Below, in pieces: positions 32,298 to 43,435 of a DNA stretch of 64,000 bases (positions are counted from its first letter, which is position 1; each line of letters begins with the position of its first letter). The stretch spans positions 1 to 64,000 of the forward strand of contig OX442318.1 of the NCBI GenBank assembly GCA_949358305.1, read 5' to 3'. The notes under the pieces were generated by a model. It did not search any database, was not told the DNA's origin, and saw nothing but the letters and a program-made list of their open reading frames with translations. Made by a program: the position numbers and the translations under genes. The stretch is from Strigamia acuminata (taxonomy: Eukaryota > Arthropoda > Chilopoda > Geophilomorpha > Linotaeniidae).

Positions 32298-35200
32298 GTC
32301 CAATCACTACGGCCATTACGGCCACCCAGGATGAGGTCGGGGAAGACACCATCGAGAACGTCAATGGGCAGGTGTCTGTAGTTTGGGATGATACCAATTG
32401 GGTGCCAGAATGCATGAGGGAATTTTTGGTACCGTCCTTGAACGAAGCCAGGCTGTGCAAATTTGAAGAATGGGCAGGCTACGACGCAGGACTTGGTCAC
32501 TCGCAACACACGGCTGAGCAGCACAGGCGGCAAACAAAAGATTTCCTTGTGAAAACATGGGAGAGCAAGGAAGAAACGTTCCTCCAAGGAACGGAAACCT
32601 GGTTCTTGGCGATGTTAAAAGGATTTGCCCCGGGAACAATCGTGAGCTCGTTAAGTTCGATAAAGCACTATCTCTTTTACGTTGAACGCTCGCTAAAGAA
32701 CCCCCCTGGCCCAGCCCGAGACCTCCTTAGGTCGATGACGGGTCAGTTGAAAATGTGGGGAGGCAATGTAAAAAAGCTTTGCGCACGCCGCCAAAGAGTG
32801 CTAGCTCGTAACGAACGAACAAAACTGCCGTGCAAGAAAGACGGCAAGTCGTTCATTTCCTCGCTGCACGTCCGCGAAGTCCACGCCTGGCTGGATCAGC
32901 CAAGCTCAATTAAAAACTGGAGCATTAAGGTCGTTCCACATGCCAGAGACGTTCTGGTCACCGAATTGGTTATGGCAAATGCGGCTCGCCAGGGTTGTGC
33001 CACTCAAATGACCCTCGGCGAGTGGCAAAACCGGGTGGTAGTCAGGGATTGCTTGGTGGTTGACGTGGCGAAAGTAAAAAACGCAGCGCAAAGGGGCGGC
33101 GCAGACGTGGTGGTGTCCAAAAGGCTAGAAAGCCGGATCCGAAGCTACATCAGGCACTTTCGGAGCCGTTGCTTTTTTGGCGAAAACAGTGAGGAACGGC
33201 GACGAGACACGTCAACACCTCTGTTTGTCAACTCGGTGGGCAAACAGATGGATAAGTCGATGGCGGCCAACTGCGTTACAAATGCCTGGAAACGCGCCGG
33301 CCTCAAGCCAATGACGGCCACCCTTTATCGAAAGGGCGTCGTTACGGAGGTCCACCATCGGAACTATGAAATGGCAGCCGATCTGGCCAATCAAATGGGC
33401 CACAATGTGGCAACGGCAGACAAATATTACAGGTTGGCAGGATCTGCACGCCGATCGGTCAAAACTGTGCGGAGAATTGGAAAACTCATGGGGACCGGTG
33501 CACTACTGGATAGCAGCGACGAAGGTAATACACTTAATGCCCAAAATTTTTTTCGCCCCTAAAGCTCATTATCCACTTACCATCAAAACAAGACGAACAA
33601 GAGAAAGCAGGGCGCGAGTCCGACACATCTGACGCGTCGTCCGAACGCAACGCGTCACATTCGCTACCGCCTTCTCGCAGACGAGTACCAGCGTCCACGT
33701 CGCGAACCGTCAAACGCACTCGTCAGGCGGGGCCATCTACCTCAGCGCGCCAAAGTGCAGCGTCCGGTATGCATAAAAAAAAATAATAACAATAAAGCAG
33801 TAATGATTAATCAAATTGCACTAAACAGTGGAAGGTGATCGACACCAGTCCGCCACTTCCGACGCATCGCCCGAACGCAGCGCATCCCATTCGCAACCGC
33901 CCTCTCGCAGACAAGTACCAGCGTCCACGTCGCGAACCGTCAAACGCACTCGTCAGGCGGGGCCATCTACCTCAGCGCGCCAAAGTGCAGCGTCCGGTAT
34001 GCATAAAAAAAAATAATAACAATAAAGCAGTAATGATTAATCAAATTGCACTAAACAGTGGAAGGTGATCGACACCAGTCCACCACTTCCGACGCATCGC
34101 CCGAACGCAGCGCATCCCATTCGCAACCGCCCTCTCGCAGACGAGTACCAGCGTCCACGTCGCGAACCGTCAAACGCACTCGTCAGGCGGGGCCATCTAC
34201 CTCAGCGCGCCAAAGTGCAGCGTCCGGTATGCATAAAAAAAATAATAACAATAAAGCAGTAATGATTAATCAAATTGCACTAAACAGTGGAAGGTGATCG
34301 ACACCAGTCCACCACTTCCGACGCATCGCCCGAACGCAGCGCATCCCATTCGCAACCGCTCTCTCGCAGACGAGTACCAGCGTCCACGTCGCAAACCGTC
34401 AAACGCACTCGTCAGGCGGGGCCATCTACCTCAGCGCGCCAAAGTGCAGCGTCCGGTATGCATAAAAAAAAATAATAACAATAAAGCAGTAATGATTAAT
34501 CAAATTGTACAAAACAGTGGAAGGTGATCGGCACCAGTCCACCACTTCCGACGCATCGCCCGAACGCAGCGCATCCCATTCGCAACCGCCCTCTCGCAGG
34601 CGAGCATCACCGTCGGCGTCGCTCGGTGCCGCACCACTCAGTTCCCCCAGGTTGTCCAGATGGTCGTACTGTCCGGAGGGTTTAATGTCATTGTCACAAA
34701 TGCAGGAGGCGGTGGAGGCATCCATTGGCTCCCGTTCGCAATTGCCAACCCGGCGACAATCGCTGCCATCTGTGTCGCTTGGCGCCGCACCACTCAGTCC
34801 AAGCAGTACGGAAGCCTTTGGGTCATTGGCACAAACACGAGAGGCTCGTTCGTCCCTTGCTTCAGAGCCTGAAGGGACGAGTATGTATTCTGAAAGAGAT
34901 ATTCTAATAATTATTCATTGTTTAATTCTGACAATTAATGCAGACGTCCGGTCAGGCCAGGAGCGGTTCGAAACAGAGGTGTTCAACGAATCGCCGACCA
35001 GACACCAAAAAACAACAAATCGCAGACTCGGTGAACAACTCTTGGTGAAACCCGCTCACCTATTGCTCACAGCATCCATGTCCATTCCGGATACTAGGGA
35101 CCGGTCCATCATTCCCACATCTGGTGAGCAAACTGGTATGTCCTCAGACGGAATAAAAACACACACACACATTTATTAATTACTTTGTTGTCTGTTTCAA

Positions 35201-35602
35201 ACAGTGCCCATTCCGCTTCTGCCAACCGTTGCCATCCCAGCCCCTCCCCTTGGGATGAACTGGAATGGCGTGTTCGCAGCATCGCTTGGTGTCCGCCAAC
35301 AACCAGGATTGGTTTTGCGTGCTGCGGCACAAAGTAATCGTAGGGTGGTCAAGCCACCTGCGAATCCCCAACCCAAGATCGGTGCCCGTACGTCATTTAC
35401 ACCGCAGCATGCCAAACTAATCCAGGAGCACCTGCACCGATTTGTAGACAATAATGGAAAGTTTGTGTCCGATTTGATGCATCAAGCGCTGGAAGAAATT
35501 CCCGACCTAAAAGACATAAAGGATGGTTATAGGGCCAAGCAGATCCGAGATAAGGCGAGGGGCCTTCTAAAAAAAATGTGCATTTTATCGTGCAATGAAT
35601 AA
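32298..35602 (+). CDS. Multi-exon tyrosine recombinase, copy 2
   Basis: Proposed exons 32298-33524, 33593-33766, 33829-33996, 34059-34226, 34288-34455, 34518-34880, 34944-35135 and 35205-35602. All coding segments, splice sites and the number of duplicated linker exons equal those at 14831-18135. Confidence 0.8.
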
Positions 35603-35697
35603 GAAATGTTTTAAAACCAAATCATATTAGAAACCATTATTTTCACTATACTTTCAAGTCTCGCTCGTCTCGGCATCTCAGGCTTCCTTTCTTTTAG

Positions 35698-35727
35698 GAA
35701 ATCTCGGTCTTGTTAAACCGAGATTTC
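35698..35727. other. Hairpin at unit boundary, copy 3
   Basis: Identical to the hairpin at 18231-18260. The copy 1 hairpin is cut by the window start (positions 1-28 remain). Confidence 0.55.
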
Positions 35728-36312
35728 TTCACAGGATTGTAAACGATATTGCAAAAAGAAAAAGTACACTTTACGTCACGAGTCGTAACGACTCATAACG
35801 TCGTTGTAACGTTTTCTATTGTATTTCGTTTCACACGTGACAGCTACAAATGTGACAATTCGTCAACAAAACGTTTCTTTTTTTTTACTATATAACGAGA
35901 AAAAACAGTTTCTCTCAGAAACAGCGTTGTTTAAAAATTTACAAATAACAAATTAACCCAAATAAAATTTATTCTTCCTAAAAATTGGTCTTTTTATGCC
36001 AAAAACATCTGAAATTACTAAAATCTTGAAAAAATCATCAAAAATGACAATGGCGTAAAAAATACATCTAAGATAACTAAAATCGTGCAGAAAGAAACAC
36101 TGAAAATGACATATTCGTGCATAAGAACGACTAAAATGATTAAATCGTGGCCAAAAAACATCAAAAATGACATTTTTGTCTAGAAAAAACATCGGAAATG
36201 ACTAAAATTGCGCAAAAGTATGTTTTTGGATCGAATCTAAATTTTGGACTCAGTCACGTACAAGATTGATCTCCAAAAAAAACAGAAAAAAAAAAAAAAA
36301 ACCTAACCTAAC
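35700..36312. mobile_element. Partial third unit ending at telomere-type repeats
   Basis: The first ~600 bp of the unit are repeated once more, through the leader and poly(A) tract, up to the internal CCTAACCTAACC tract. There the unit sequence (which in copies 1 and 2 continues CGAAGTTAAAG) is replaced by further CCTAA repeats and unrelated DNA. This is the right-hand junction of the tandem array. Confidence 0.9.
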
Positions 36313-36342
36313 CTAACCTAACCTAACCTAACCTAACCTAAC
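36302..36342. repeat. Interstitial telomere-type repeat (CCTAA)8
   Basis: Eight perfect CCTAA units at the right edge of the element array. The C-rich strand runs left to right, as at a left-hand chromosome end. Telomere healing of a break here would have added TTAGG on this strand, so healing does not explain the junction. Confidence 0.9.
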
Positions 36343-36823
36343 TAATGCTAACTTTGGAGCTAACAAATAATTGGCCATTTTAGATCCGGTCCTAACAACA
36401 GATCCACAGTACTGTTCTTCTTTGCTAACATTTCTTTGGTGATCTAATGAATCACACCACCATTTGCTAACAGAACTAATGGTTGCTGGCCATCACCTGT
36501 GGAGAGAAACAGTTTCAATGAACAGTCATTAGAACAGTTTCTTACGTGCAAGCCAAAATAGACACAGCAGACAGGCATTAGATCTGTTTGGCAAATTCCA
36601 AAAATGGGTGCTCTTCAGGGAAAGACACAAAGATAAGTTTAGTCCCGCCCCCCCCCCCCCAAAAAAAAAATGCCCATAAAATGCAGCATTAGGTGCCATA
36701 AATATGTCTGTGGATATGGTATTGGAAAACAAACAAAACGATTTGGCCAACTATTATTCCCTCATGTAACAAACAAAAACACAGACAATAAACACAACAA
36801 CACTGTTTCAACTTTCCAAGAAG
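36343..36823. other. Spacer, nothing coding
   Basis: Contains repeated CTAACA/CTAATG words and a 14-nt C run followed by an A run (36646-36670), which also makes assembly here uncertain. Confidence 0.4.
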
Positions 36824-36949
36824 ATGTCGCTCATGACATATTACAAAAATTTAAGAAAGCAACAGAAGGAGGAGGAGAAGAAGATGGAAGAGGAGGAAGT
36901 TGCCAAAAAGGTTGCTGTGCCAACATTACTAGCTGCATCCAAAAATTAA
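36824..36949 (+). CDS. Small Lys/Glu-rich reading frame, 41 aa
   Basis: Starts MSLMTYYKNL, continues as a charged helix rich in Lys and Glu, and ends LLAASKN. Preceded by an acceptor-like TTTCCAAG. No family recognised; possibly an exon of a decayed gene, or chance. Confidence 0.25.
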   Translation: MSLMTYYKNLRKQQKEEEKKMEEEEVAKKVAVPTLLAASKN

Positions 36950-37616
36950 AATATTTGTGTTTTTACAATTTTAGTTTAAGTGTGTTTTAAGTTTAAATTT
37001 TGAGTGTGAGAATTTTAACTCTATTTTACATCATTGATCACCTGACATGTAATCAATTCCAAAATGTAGCATATAATACTCTCCAAGTGATAGAAAGAAG
37101 TACGCATTGTTGGGATGTTATTATTTGCAGTTGGATTTAAAATTTCTATGCCTTGCTGGCAGAAGTGAGGTAGAAAATTTAAAAAAGTATGACCAACTGG
37201 CACCAGAGGTCATTTCCAGCATCAATTCCAAGATGAAGTGATTGGACAAGAAAGAAGAAATTAATTAATAAAGCATCTAAATAATATTTGTTATCAATCT
37301 TAGTTAGGAAAACACCAAATTTTATGGTTTGAATAAGAATTGTGTAACTACTTAAAAACATGTACACAGGTGAGCTACCTGTTTTCATGAAAGGTCTTCA
37401 GAAATTGAAATTCCAAATTTTTGTATTTATGTTTTATGAGTGTGTAGCACAAAAATTAAAAATATAACAGGAAGTGATGTGATAGGTTGTGAAGTGATGT
37501 CATGTAACTACAGATAAAATTTAAATTTGTGAGTGCTGGAATTTTCATAAAACTTTGTTTGAAATAAAATGTGAATATAATTACAGAAACCAAAATACAC
37601 TGTTGAGTTCAGTACA

Positions 37617-37922
37617 GTGCAGCTGAACAGTAACATAAAGGGACGCCAGAGATTGCACCAAACCTTACAGGAATTCGCCTTCATTCTGCTGAAACCAGAG
37701 AAAAGACATTACAGGGAAGAGGTAGCTGAATTGGACCAAGAGGAAGAACAAGAAAAGGCAGAAGAATTTGTCCAAAAGGAGGAGCAAGAAAGACAAAAGG
37801 ACAAACCAGTGGTACTAATTTTCCACAAGTTCTCCACAACTTCTCTACAAGAACATGCATTTCTTTTTTCAAAAACAGAAAGAATTATACTTCAAACTTC
37901 GGAAGAAGGACGAAGAAGATGA
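37617..37922 (+). CDS. Glu/Lys-rich hypothetical frame, 101 aa
   Basis: The start at 37617 is not an ATG; the frame follows an acceptor-like GCTGAACAG and is dominated by a EEEQEKAEEF-type charged stretch. It precedes the exon-like segment at 37998 on the same strand. No homology recognised. Confidence 0.2.
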   Translation: MQLNSNIKGRQRLHQTLQEFAFILLKPEKRHYREEVAELDQEEEQEKAEEFVQKEEQERQKDKPVVLIFHKFSTTSLQEHAFLFSKTERIILQTSEEGRRR

Positions 37923-37997
37923 GGAAGAGGTGGGTGGAAAAGTGTGTTTGGATTAAACACAGGCATTCCTATTCAATATCTGTAAACGAAATTTCAG

Positions 37998-38276
37998 GAT
38001 GATATGTACCACGAGGAGGAAATCCTCCACATCCTGGAGGGGGATAAGGAAGGCTTGTCGCCGTCGTCCCTTGGCTCGTCGCCGTCGCCCCTTGGCTCGT
38101 CGCCTCTTTTATCTCCTGATCTGGAAGCGCTGGTTTTTCAGCCACCATTTTCATCTCCATCCATTCCGCTGGTGGAGTGGTGGGATGCCCGGCTCGCTGA
38201 GCTGGACGAGCAATTCCCGTTGGCATCATCTCCACCACCGGCCTCACCGACATCCAGCTCAGAGGGCGTATTTTGA
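37998..38276 (+). CDS. Exon-like Ser/Pro-rich acidic segment, ~90 aa
   Basis: Begins after GAAATTTCAG and reads on from ATG at 38004: MYHEEEILHILEG, then a Ser/Pro-rich stretch with a repeated LGSSPSP motif, ending EGVF and stop. The layout (ATTTCAG acceptor, acidic start, Pro/Ser-rich middle) parallels the exon at 45437, but the C-terminal SFTP domain is absent. Function unknown. Confidence 0.35.
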   Translation, partial: DDMYHEEEILHILEGDKEGLSPSSLGSSPSPLGSSPLLSPDLEALVFQPPFSSPSIPLVEWWDARLAELDEQFPLASSPPPASPTSSSEGVF

Positions 38277-38583
38277 TAAGACGGAGGATTACCGACAGCC
38301 GAACGTGCCATATCACCTTTTGGGTTTGAGTCAAGTTTGAAGTGTTTGATTGTTTGTCGTCATATCGTTCGCGTGATTTATTTATTGCACACTTCAGGAT
38401 ATGTGCGAAAAGCGTGCTAATGTTTAATAGACCGATATTGTGATCAACTGATTGTGAATGTTATCCACTTGCTTGTATCGTTTATTCATATTAGCACGTG
38501 TCGTCTGCTCGAAAGAGCTTGTGTTGTTTTACATTTTCCATTATGCTATCAATTATATTTGCCGGTGCTTTTTTCTTTTGTAA

Positions 38584-38619
38584 AGGATAAATCAAGGTAA
38601 TAAACCATTGATTTATCCT
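38584..38619. other. Hairpin, 12-bp arms
   Basis: AGGATAAATCAA and TTGATTTATCCT around a 12-nt loop, ~300 bp after the exon-like segment at 37998. It recalls the element hairpin in position but not in sequence. Confidence 0.5.
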
Positions 38620-39847
38620 ATGGTTATATTCGAGTGCAATTCAGCCTCGAAACATGTTTCATTTCGCTTATGTTCAGTTATTAAAACATGGCAGGCGCAT
38701 GTCGGTATCCCGCACCAGTTTAATTGCCTTATTAACTTTATTTCGGGTCATGAGAAGCCGGGATAAACTCTTTTTTACCTCCTCCCACACCACCAAACTG
38801 AGAAGAAAAGAAGAAATATTTGAAATGTAAAAAAAGTATTTTATCTTGAGTGTACATTTAACAGTCAGATGGCTCTGTTACAGGTTGGATGTATTTTTGT
38901 TACTAGATGGCACTTCTCTCTGTAATGCAAAAAGAAAAGAAAATATCTGAACCCCCAAACATAACGTAGAGGTTTAAAAACACCTGAACTTTAATTAGAA
39001 GAAAAGACAGAAAATATAAAAAAATAAAAAAAAAACCCTCCAATATTTCACATTCCCAAAATAGCCTTTCCTACCAAACAATCATATGTCAAAACAACAC
39101 TCCTAAGCAAGAAAAGAGGGAGAAGAGCAATAAATCCTAGCTGCCAATGAGCTGCTAGCACTAGTCACTAGAGCTAATAAACCCTCAGATGAACACCAAA
39201 CACCAACTACCCAACACCATAGACCTTCTCATGGCTGCTTATGTGGAAACACACCTAAAAGGTAAGACAAGCTGTGTAGGAACAGATAAATGAGTGAAAT
39301 CAGTGTCAATAATTAGTAGCAAGCTGCGGTGTGAACCAGCACGACCAGGGTCCTTTAAATGTTTTTCAAATCTGTTGGTGCAATTTTTGTGTCCCAAAAA
39401 AAAAAAAAAAATGGATCAGCATTAAGTGGTTAAACAGCACCTGTTTTCACTCGTAAATGTATTTTCCTTTCACATATTTCATACCAACAAACAGGGTAAA
39501 AAATTAGTACATTTCACAGCCATTTTAAAAGTGGAAACGGAAAGGATAAATTTGATATTAAAAAAAAGTGACCAAGTACAAGAAAAAATTTAAATGGAAG
39601 TATTAATTAATTATTCCCCCAGCAAATAGTAAAAGGCATGGTTGGTTGTATGTGTTTCCCACCAAACCTAACAAATATGTGTTCACACCTAAGCCTGCAG
39701 CAATACCCAAACAGCTGCCTATCTGTCAGAACAAAATTAGTGTTTTCTTTCTCTCTGGTGTCAACTACATGGAAGAATGACACCACGACTAGGATCTTTT
39801 AAATGTTTTGCAAATAAGTAAACATTAAATCTGTTGGTTTAATTTTT
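38620..39847. other. AT-rich spacer with degenerate duplications
   Basis: No gene. A ~540-bp block (39338-39850) recurs in decayed form at 39780-40345: shared AGTATTAATTAATTA, TTAGTGTTTTCTTTCTC and GGTGTCAACTACATG blocks. Confidence 0.45.
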
Positions 39848-40145
39848 GTGTTGACAAAAAAGAAAAAGAAAGTGCTATCTGTCTGTCTGCTTCGGCGGTT
39901 CTCTGTGTGGAGAGTGTTTTGGGTGTGTTTCTTCTTGGAAAATGAATATTTTTTTTTCTTCCCTTTATTATGTATTCAGCCGAATAACCTCACCACAGGG
40001 GCCCAAAAAAATTGTTTTGTTTACCCAGCAGGAAACGAAAATCTGTCCGACGCCACATCAAATGAAAACACTGTGACAAAACAAACAGACAAAGACAAAA
40101 ACAGCAGCAAAAAGCTACCAGGTCGAAAAAAAAGAAATGGGAGTA
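39848..40145 (+). pseudogene. Decayed duplicate of the YR2 5' exons
   Basis: Matches 41195-41530: the GTCTGTCTGTC block, the CCTCACCACAGGGGCCC intron segment, the CCCAGCAG acceptor, and the exon start coding GNENLSDATSNEN against GNLSHATSNED. The 90-nt exon present at 41293-41382 is missing here, and the frame ends after KKRNGSIN without any recombinase domain. Confidence 0.6.
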
Positions 40146-40509
40146 TTAATTAATTAAGAAAAGGGCTGAAATGTGTATTAGCCGCCAACAATAGACAAGG
40201 GAGTTTGGAACCAAACAAACATGTGTCCATATCACAATACCCTGCTTATGTGTCAGGACAGAATTAGTGTTTTCTTTCTCCAACCTGGTGTCAACTACAT
40301 GAAAGAATGAATAAATGTTTTTCAAATAAGTAAGGTGCACGCAGAAGTATAGAATAATTAGTTTTGGGGAATTATTTCTTTTGGCGTTTCTTCTGGAATC
40401 CAACCATTTTTTAAATAAATGTATTTTGACATTAGAATTCATTTTCAATAAATGGGATTAGAAGTTTTGGAGAAAAAAAAATTTGGTACTTATTTAACAT
40501 AAAAATGGG

Positions 40510-41015
40510 GGTGACTTAAGCATAGAATATTTTAGGTTTGATGCAAAAAAAGGATAAAATTAATATCACACAACATGCCTTTGTTTGATTATGCCATCAA
40601 TTTTCGGCCATTTTGTTTTGAAGCAATCCCTTGTGCAAAACTTGTAACCATTGTAGAAATCGCTGAAATATGGCAATTGAAGACACTAATCAGACAAAGG
40701 CATGTTATGTGATATTAATTTCATTCATTTTTCATTTTTCACCTAACCTAAAATATTCTATACTTATGTAAAAACACTGCTAATTTTATTTTCTTACAAA
40801 CCTTACATTTCTGAGCGTAAAAAACCATGTTTTAAAGTGCAAACGGTCAAAAATGAATTTTTAAGGCCCAACTAAACCATTTCTTAACATAAACAAACAG
40901 TCCGAAATGCAAATATTCATTATTTTAAGTCACTAATCAGACAAAGGCATGTTTTGTGATATTAATTTTATCCATCTTTTTTGCATCAAACCTAAAATAT
41001 TCTATATTTATGTCA
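40510..41015. repeat. Three copies of an ~80-bp repeat, one inverted
   Basis: AGAATATTTTAGGTTTGATG through GGCATGCTT-like end at 40510-40592, its reverse complement at 40684-40767 and again at 40930-41011 (CACTAATCAGACAAAGGCATG to ATATTCTATA). The inverted pair could fold, so it may be a decayed MITE. Flanking A/T words also recur. Confidence 0.55.
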
Positions 41016-41292
41016 GCCCCATTTTTGTGTAAAATCACTGTCAAATTTATTTCCCCACAAAACTGTTAATTTGAAATGAATACTAAAGCCTAAATACATA
41101 TATTAAAAAATTGGTTTCATTCCAGATGAAGCGCAAAAAGAAATATTTTTAAAAAACTGATTATTCTATACTTATGGCGCGCCTACAGAAAAAAAAAAAA
41201 AAAAGTGCTATTTTTTGGTCTGTCTGTCTGTGAGGAGTGTCTAAAGTTTGTTTTTTCCTGGAAAATAAATATTTGTTTTTTTTTCCGGGCAG

Positions 41293-43435
41293 AATACGCT
41301 TCTCATTCCTCACCGTCAAGACCTTCACCCAGTGGAGAAGAAGGAGACACAACAAACGAACAACTGATTGGCCAGCTGCAGGGTAAAACAAGTTACTAAC
41401 CTATACTAATACTAACCTCACCATGGGGCCCCAAAAAAAATTGTTTTGCACACCCAGCAGGAAATTTGTCCCATGCCACATCAAACGAAGACAACGCGCC
41501 GAAACAAACAGACAAAGACAAAAACCCGAGCAGAAAACAGGATCAAAGCGACTGCAACGACACTGACGACAGCATGAGTGAAAGCGGCAGTCAGTATGAA
41601 GCGCCAGACTTGCCGACGGAAATGATTAAGTTCCTGGACCACAGGCAAAATCGCACGGCCATTGAAAATTTTCAAAAGTGGCTGAGCAATCCGGCCGGAC
41701 ATAACAAGGGTGCCCGGACAACTCGTCAACACGTCCAGCAGACGCAGCGTTTCATCGGATCCCTGTGCGGCAAAAAATCAATGCTTCAAGGGGCCGAGGC
41801 CTGGTTCGTACGCTCACGCAAAAAGTATGCGCCAGGGACCGTGCTGAGCCAAGTCTCGTCGATACGCCTTTATTTTAATTTTATGAAGTTTGCCCAAGTG
41901 TCGGGCTGGGAAGAAAACCAGGCCTGGGATTTGGCTTTGTCTCTCGACTACATGGTCTCCGTGTGGTTGAGAAACATCAAAAAAGACACCAATCGGCGCA
42001 TAAAAGAGGTGGCGCAACGGGACTCGCTCCGCGCCCCCACACCCGACACAATGAGGCAGTTTTTTGCTTCGGAGCACGTCAAGGGAATCCACAGATCGCT
42101 CGACGGCCCACAAATGCGAAAGGATGAGTGGGACGGCAAAATGGCCACGCACGTCAGAGACGTCCTGGTGTCCGAGCTGTTGATGTTAAATGGCGCGCGG
42201 CAAGGTAACGCCACACAGATGACTCTGGGCGAGTGGAATCGCCGCCAAAAGGTAGACGGACAGGCTGTAATTACAGTCCATGAGGTGAAAAACATTGCCA
42301 TCATAGGTGGCGCTGAAGTTGTGGCGGCTGGTCGACTCGAAAAGCGGATTTCCGCATACGTCACCAACTTTCGCCGTCCCTGTTTCACCTCACGGTCCCT
42401 GGCTCGAGACGAAACAATGCCGCTGTTTGTTTCAGCACAGGGCAAGAAGATGTCGCGCACGACCGCGGCCAGCTGCGTGGGCAACGCATGGCAACGCGCC
42501 GGCCTTAGGCGCGTGACGGCCACAATTGTGCGCAAGGGAATCGTCTCCGAGGTGCACTCGGGCCACCACGACCTAGCGCCGGACCTAGCCCAATTAATGG
42601 GCCACACTTTGGCCACGGCGGAACGACACTATCGTGTGGCCGGGTCCGCAAAGAAGGCCGTGAGGACTGTCACGAGGATCGCTGACATAATGGGGACGGA
42701 GGGTGCAGTGGACGACAACGACTCAGGTAGCAGACATTACATCCAACAAACACAAACAAACATTAACACTTCAACCTTTTTTCCAGATACAAGCGACAGC
42801 CAATTGGAAGAGAGGGGAGAAAGCGACGTGCCGTTGCAGCCTTCCGTGCAGAATGCCACAGAAGTTCTCACCACCAGTCCCATGCCAACTGCAGCAAACA
42901 ATCAGATGCCTCATGTGCCAACAGTGAATCCAGCATCCACAACAGGCCAACTGCAGTGCATCCCCCAGGAAACAGACCAACTGCAGTGCATCTCTCAGGA
43001 AACAGGTCAGGCTGGTATGTGTCTGATTACAACGCCTTGATGCTACCTTCACTCATTTGCTTGTTTGTGTCAGGTCCCTCAACTGTGCAAACAGCCACCA
43101 TCCCAGGCTTTCCCGAAGGGATGGACTGGACCAGCGTGTTGGCGGCATCACTCCATGATCCCCGTCCACCGTTGCCAGCGGTTCAAAGGAGACAACGAAG
43201 AGTACCGGACACACCTTCAGATCCGCAGCCAAAGATTGGTCCACGCGAATCATTCACACCTCCTCATCGAAAAATCATTCGAAAACACCTACACCGTTTT
43301 AGAGGCCGTGATGGGAATGTGGCCACAGACTTACTACGAGAAGCACTAAACACAATTCCCGAGTTAGCAGAAATAAAGAGGCGTTACACACTCCAGCAGA
43401 TTCGGGACAAGGCCAGAAGTTTCATCCGAGTGTAA
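41293..43435 (+). CDS. Second multi-exon tyrosine recombinase (YR2)
   Basis: Paralogue of the element YR. Proposed exons 41293-41382, 41461-42726, 42787-43014 and 43074-43435, ~648 codons joined; every junction is GT/AG and phase 1. Upstream exons with the start codon are not identified. Counting residue 1 at the TTG codon 41466, catalytic candidates are Arg245 (ARQG), Lys275, Arg356 (TIVRKG), His380 (MGHT) and Tyr389. The His of HxxR is again Thr. Strongly conserved with the element YR are ARQGxATQMTLGEW and GSAxxxVxTVxRI. The linker lacks the duplicated Ser/Arg exons but holds a short internal repeat around TGQLQCIPQET. The C-terminal domain has ESFTPPHRKII and QIRDKAR. The frame is intact, suggesting recent or continuing function. 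Confidence 0.8.

Larger units (their letters stand above)
18233..35699. mobile_element. Rep + tyrosine recombinase element, tandem copy 2
   Basis: Second full unit, 17467 bp against 18232 bp for copy 1. Rep and YR proteins are identical to copy 1 throughout. The whole length difference lies in the 153-bp satellite, which lost or gained one block of five monomers. Such near-identity over 17 kb, including satellites, implies very recent duplication, concatemeric insertion or active homogenisation. An assembly duplication cannot be excluded from sequence alone, but the discrete 765-bp difference argues for two real copies. Confidence 0.9.

Noticed and set aside
1-36312. CRISPR array or bacterial origin for the tandem repeats
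   Set aside because: Spliced genes, telomere repeats and satellites show eukaryotic DNA; none of the arrays has constant repeats with unique spacers.
41948-42616. 222-aa minus-strand frame
   Set aside because: Shadow of the YR2 catalytic exon, which has clear recombinase motifs on the plus strand.
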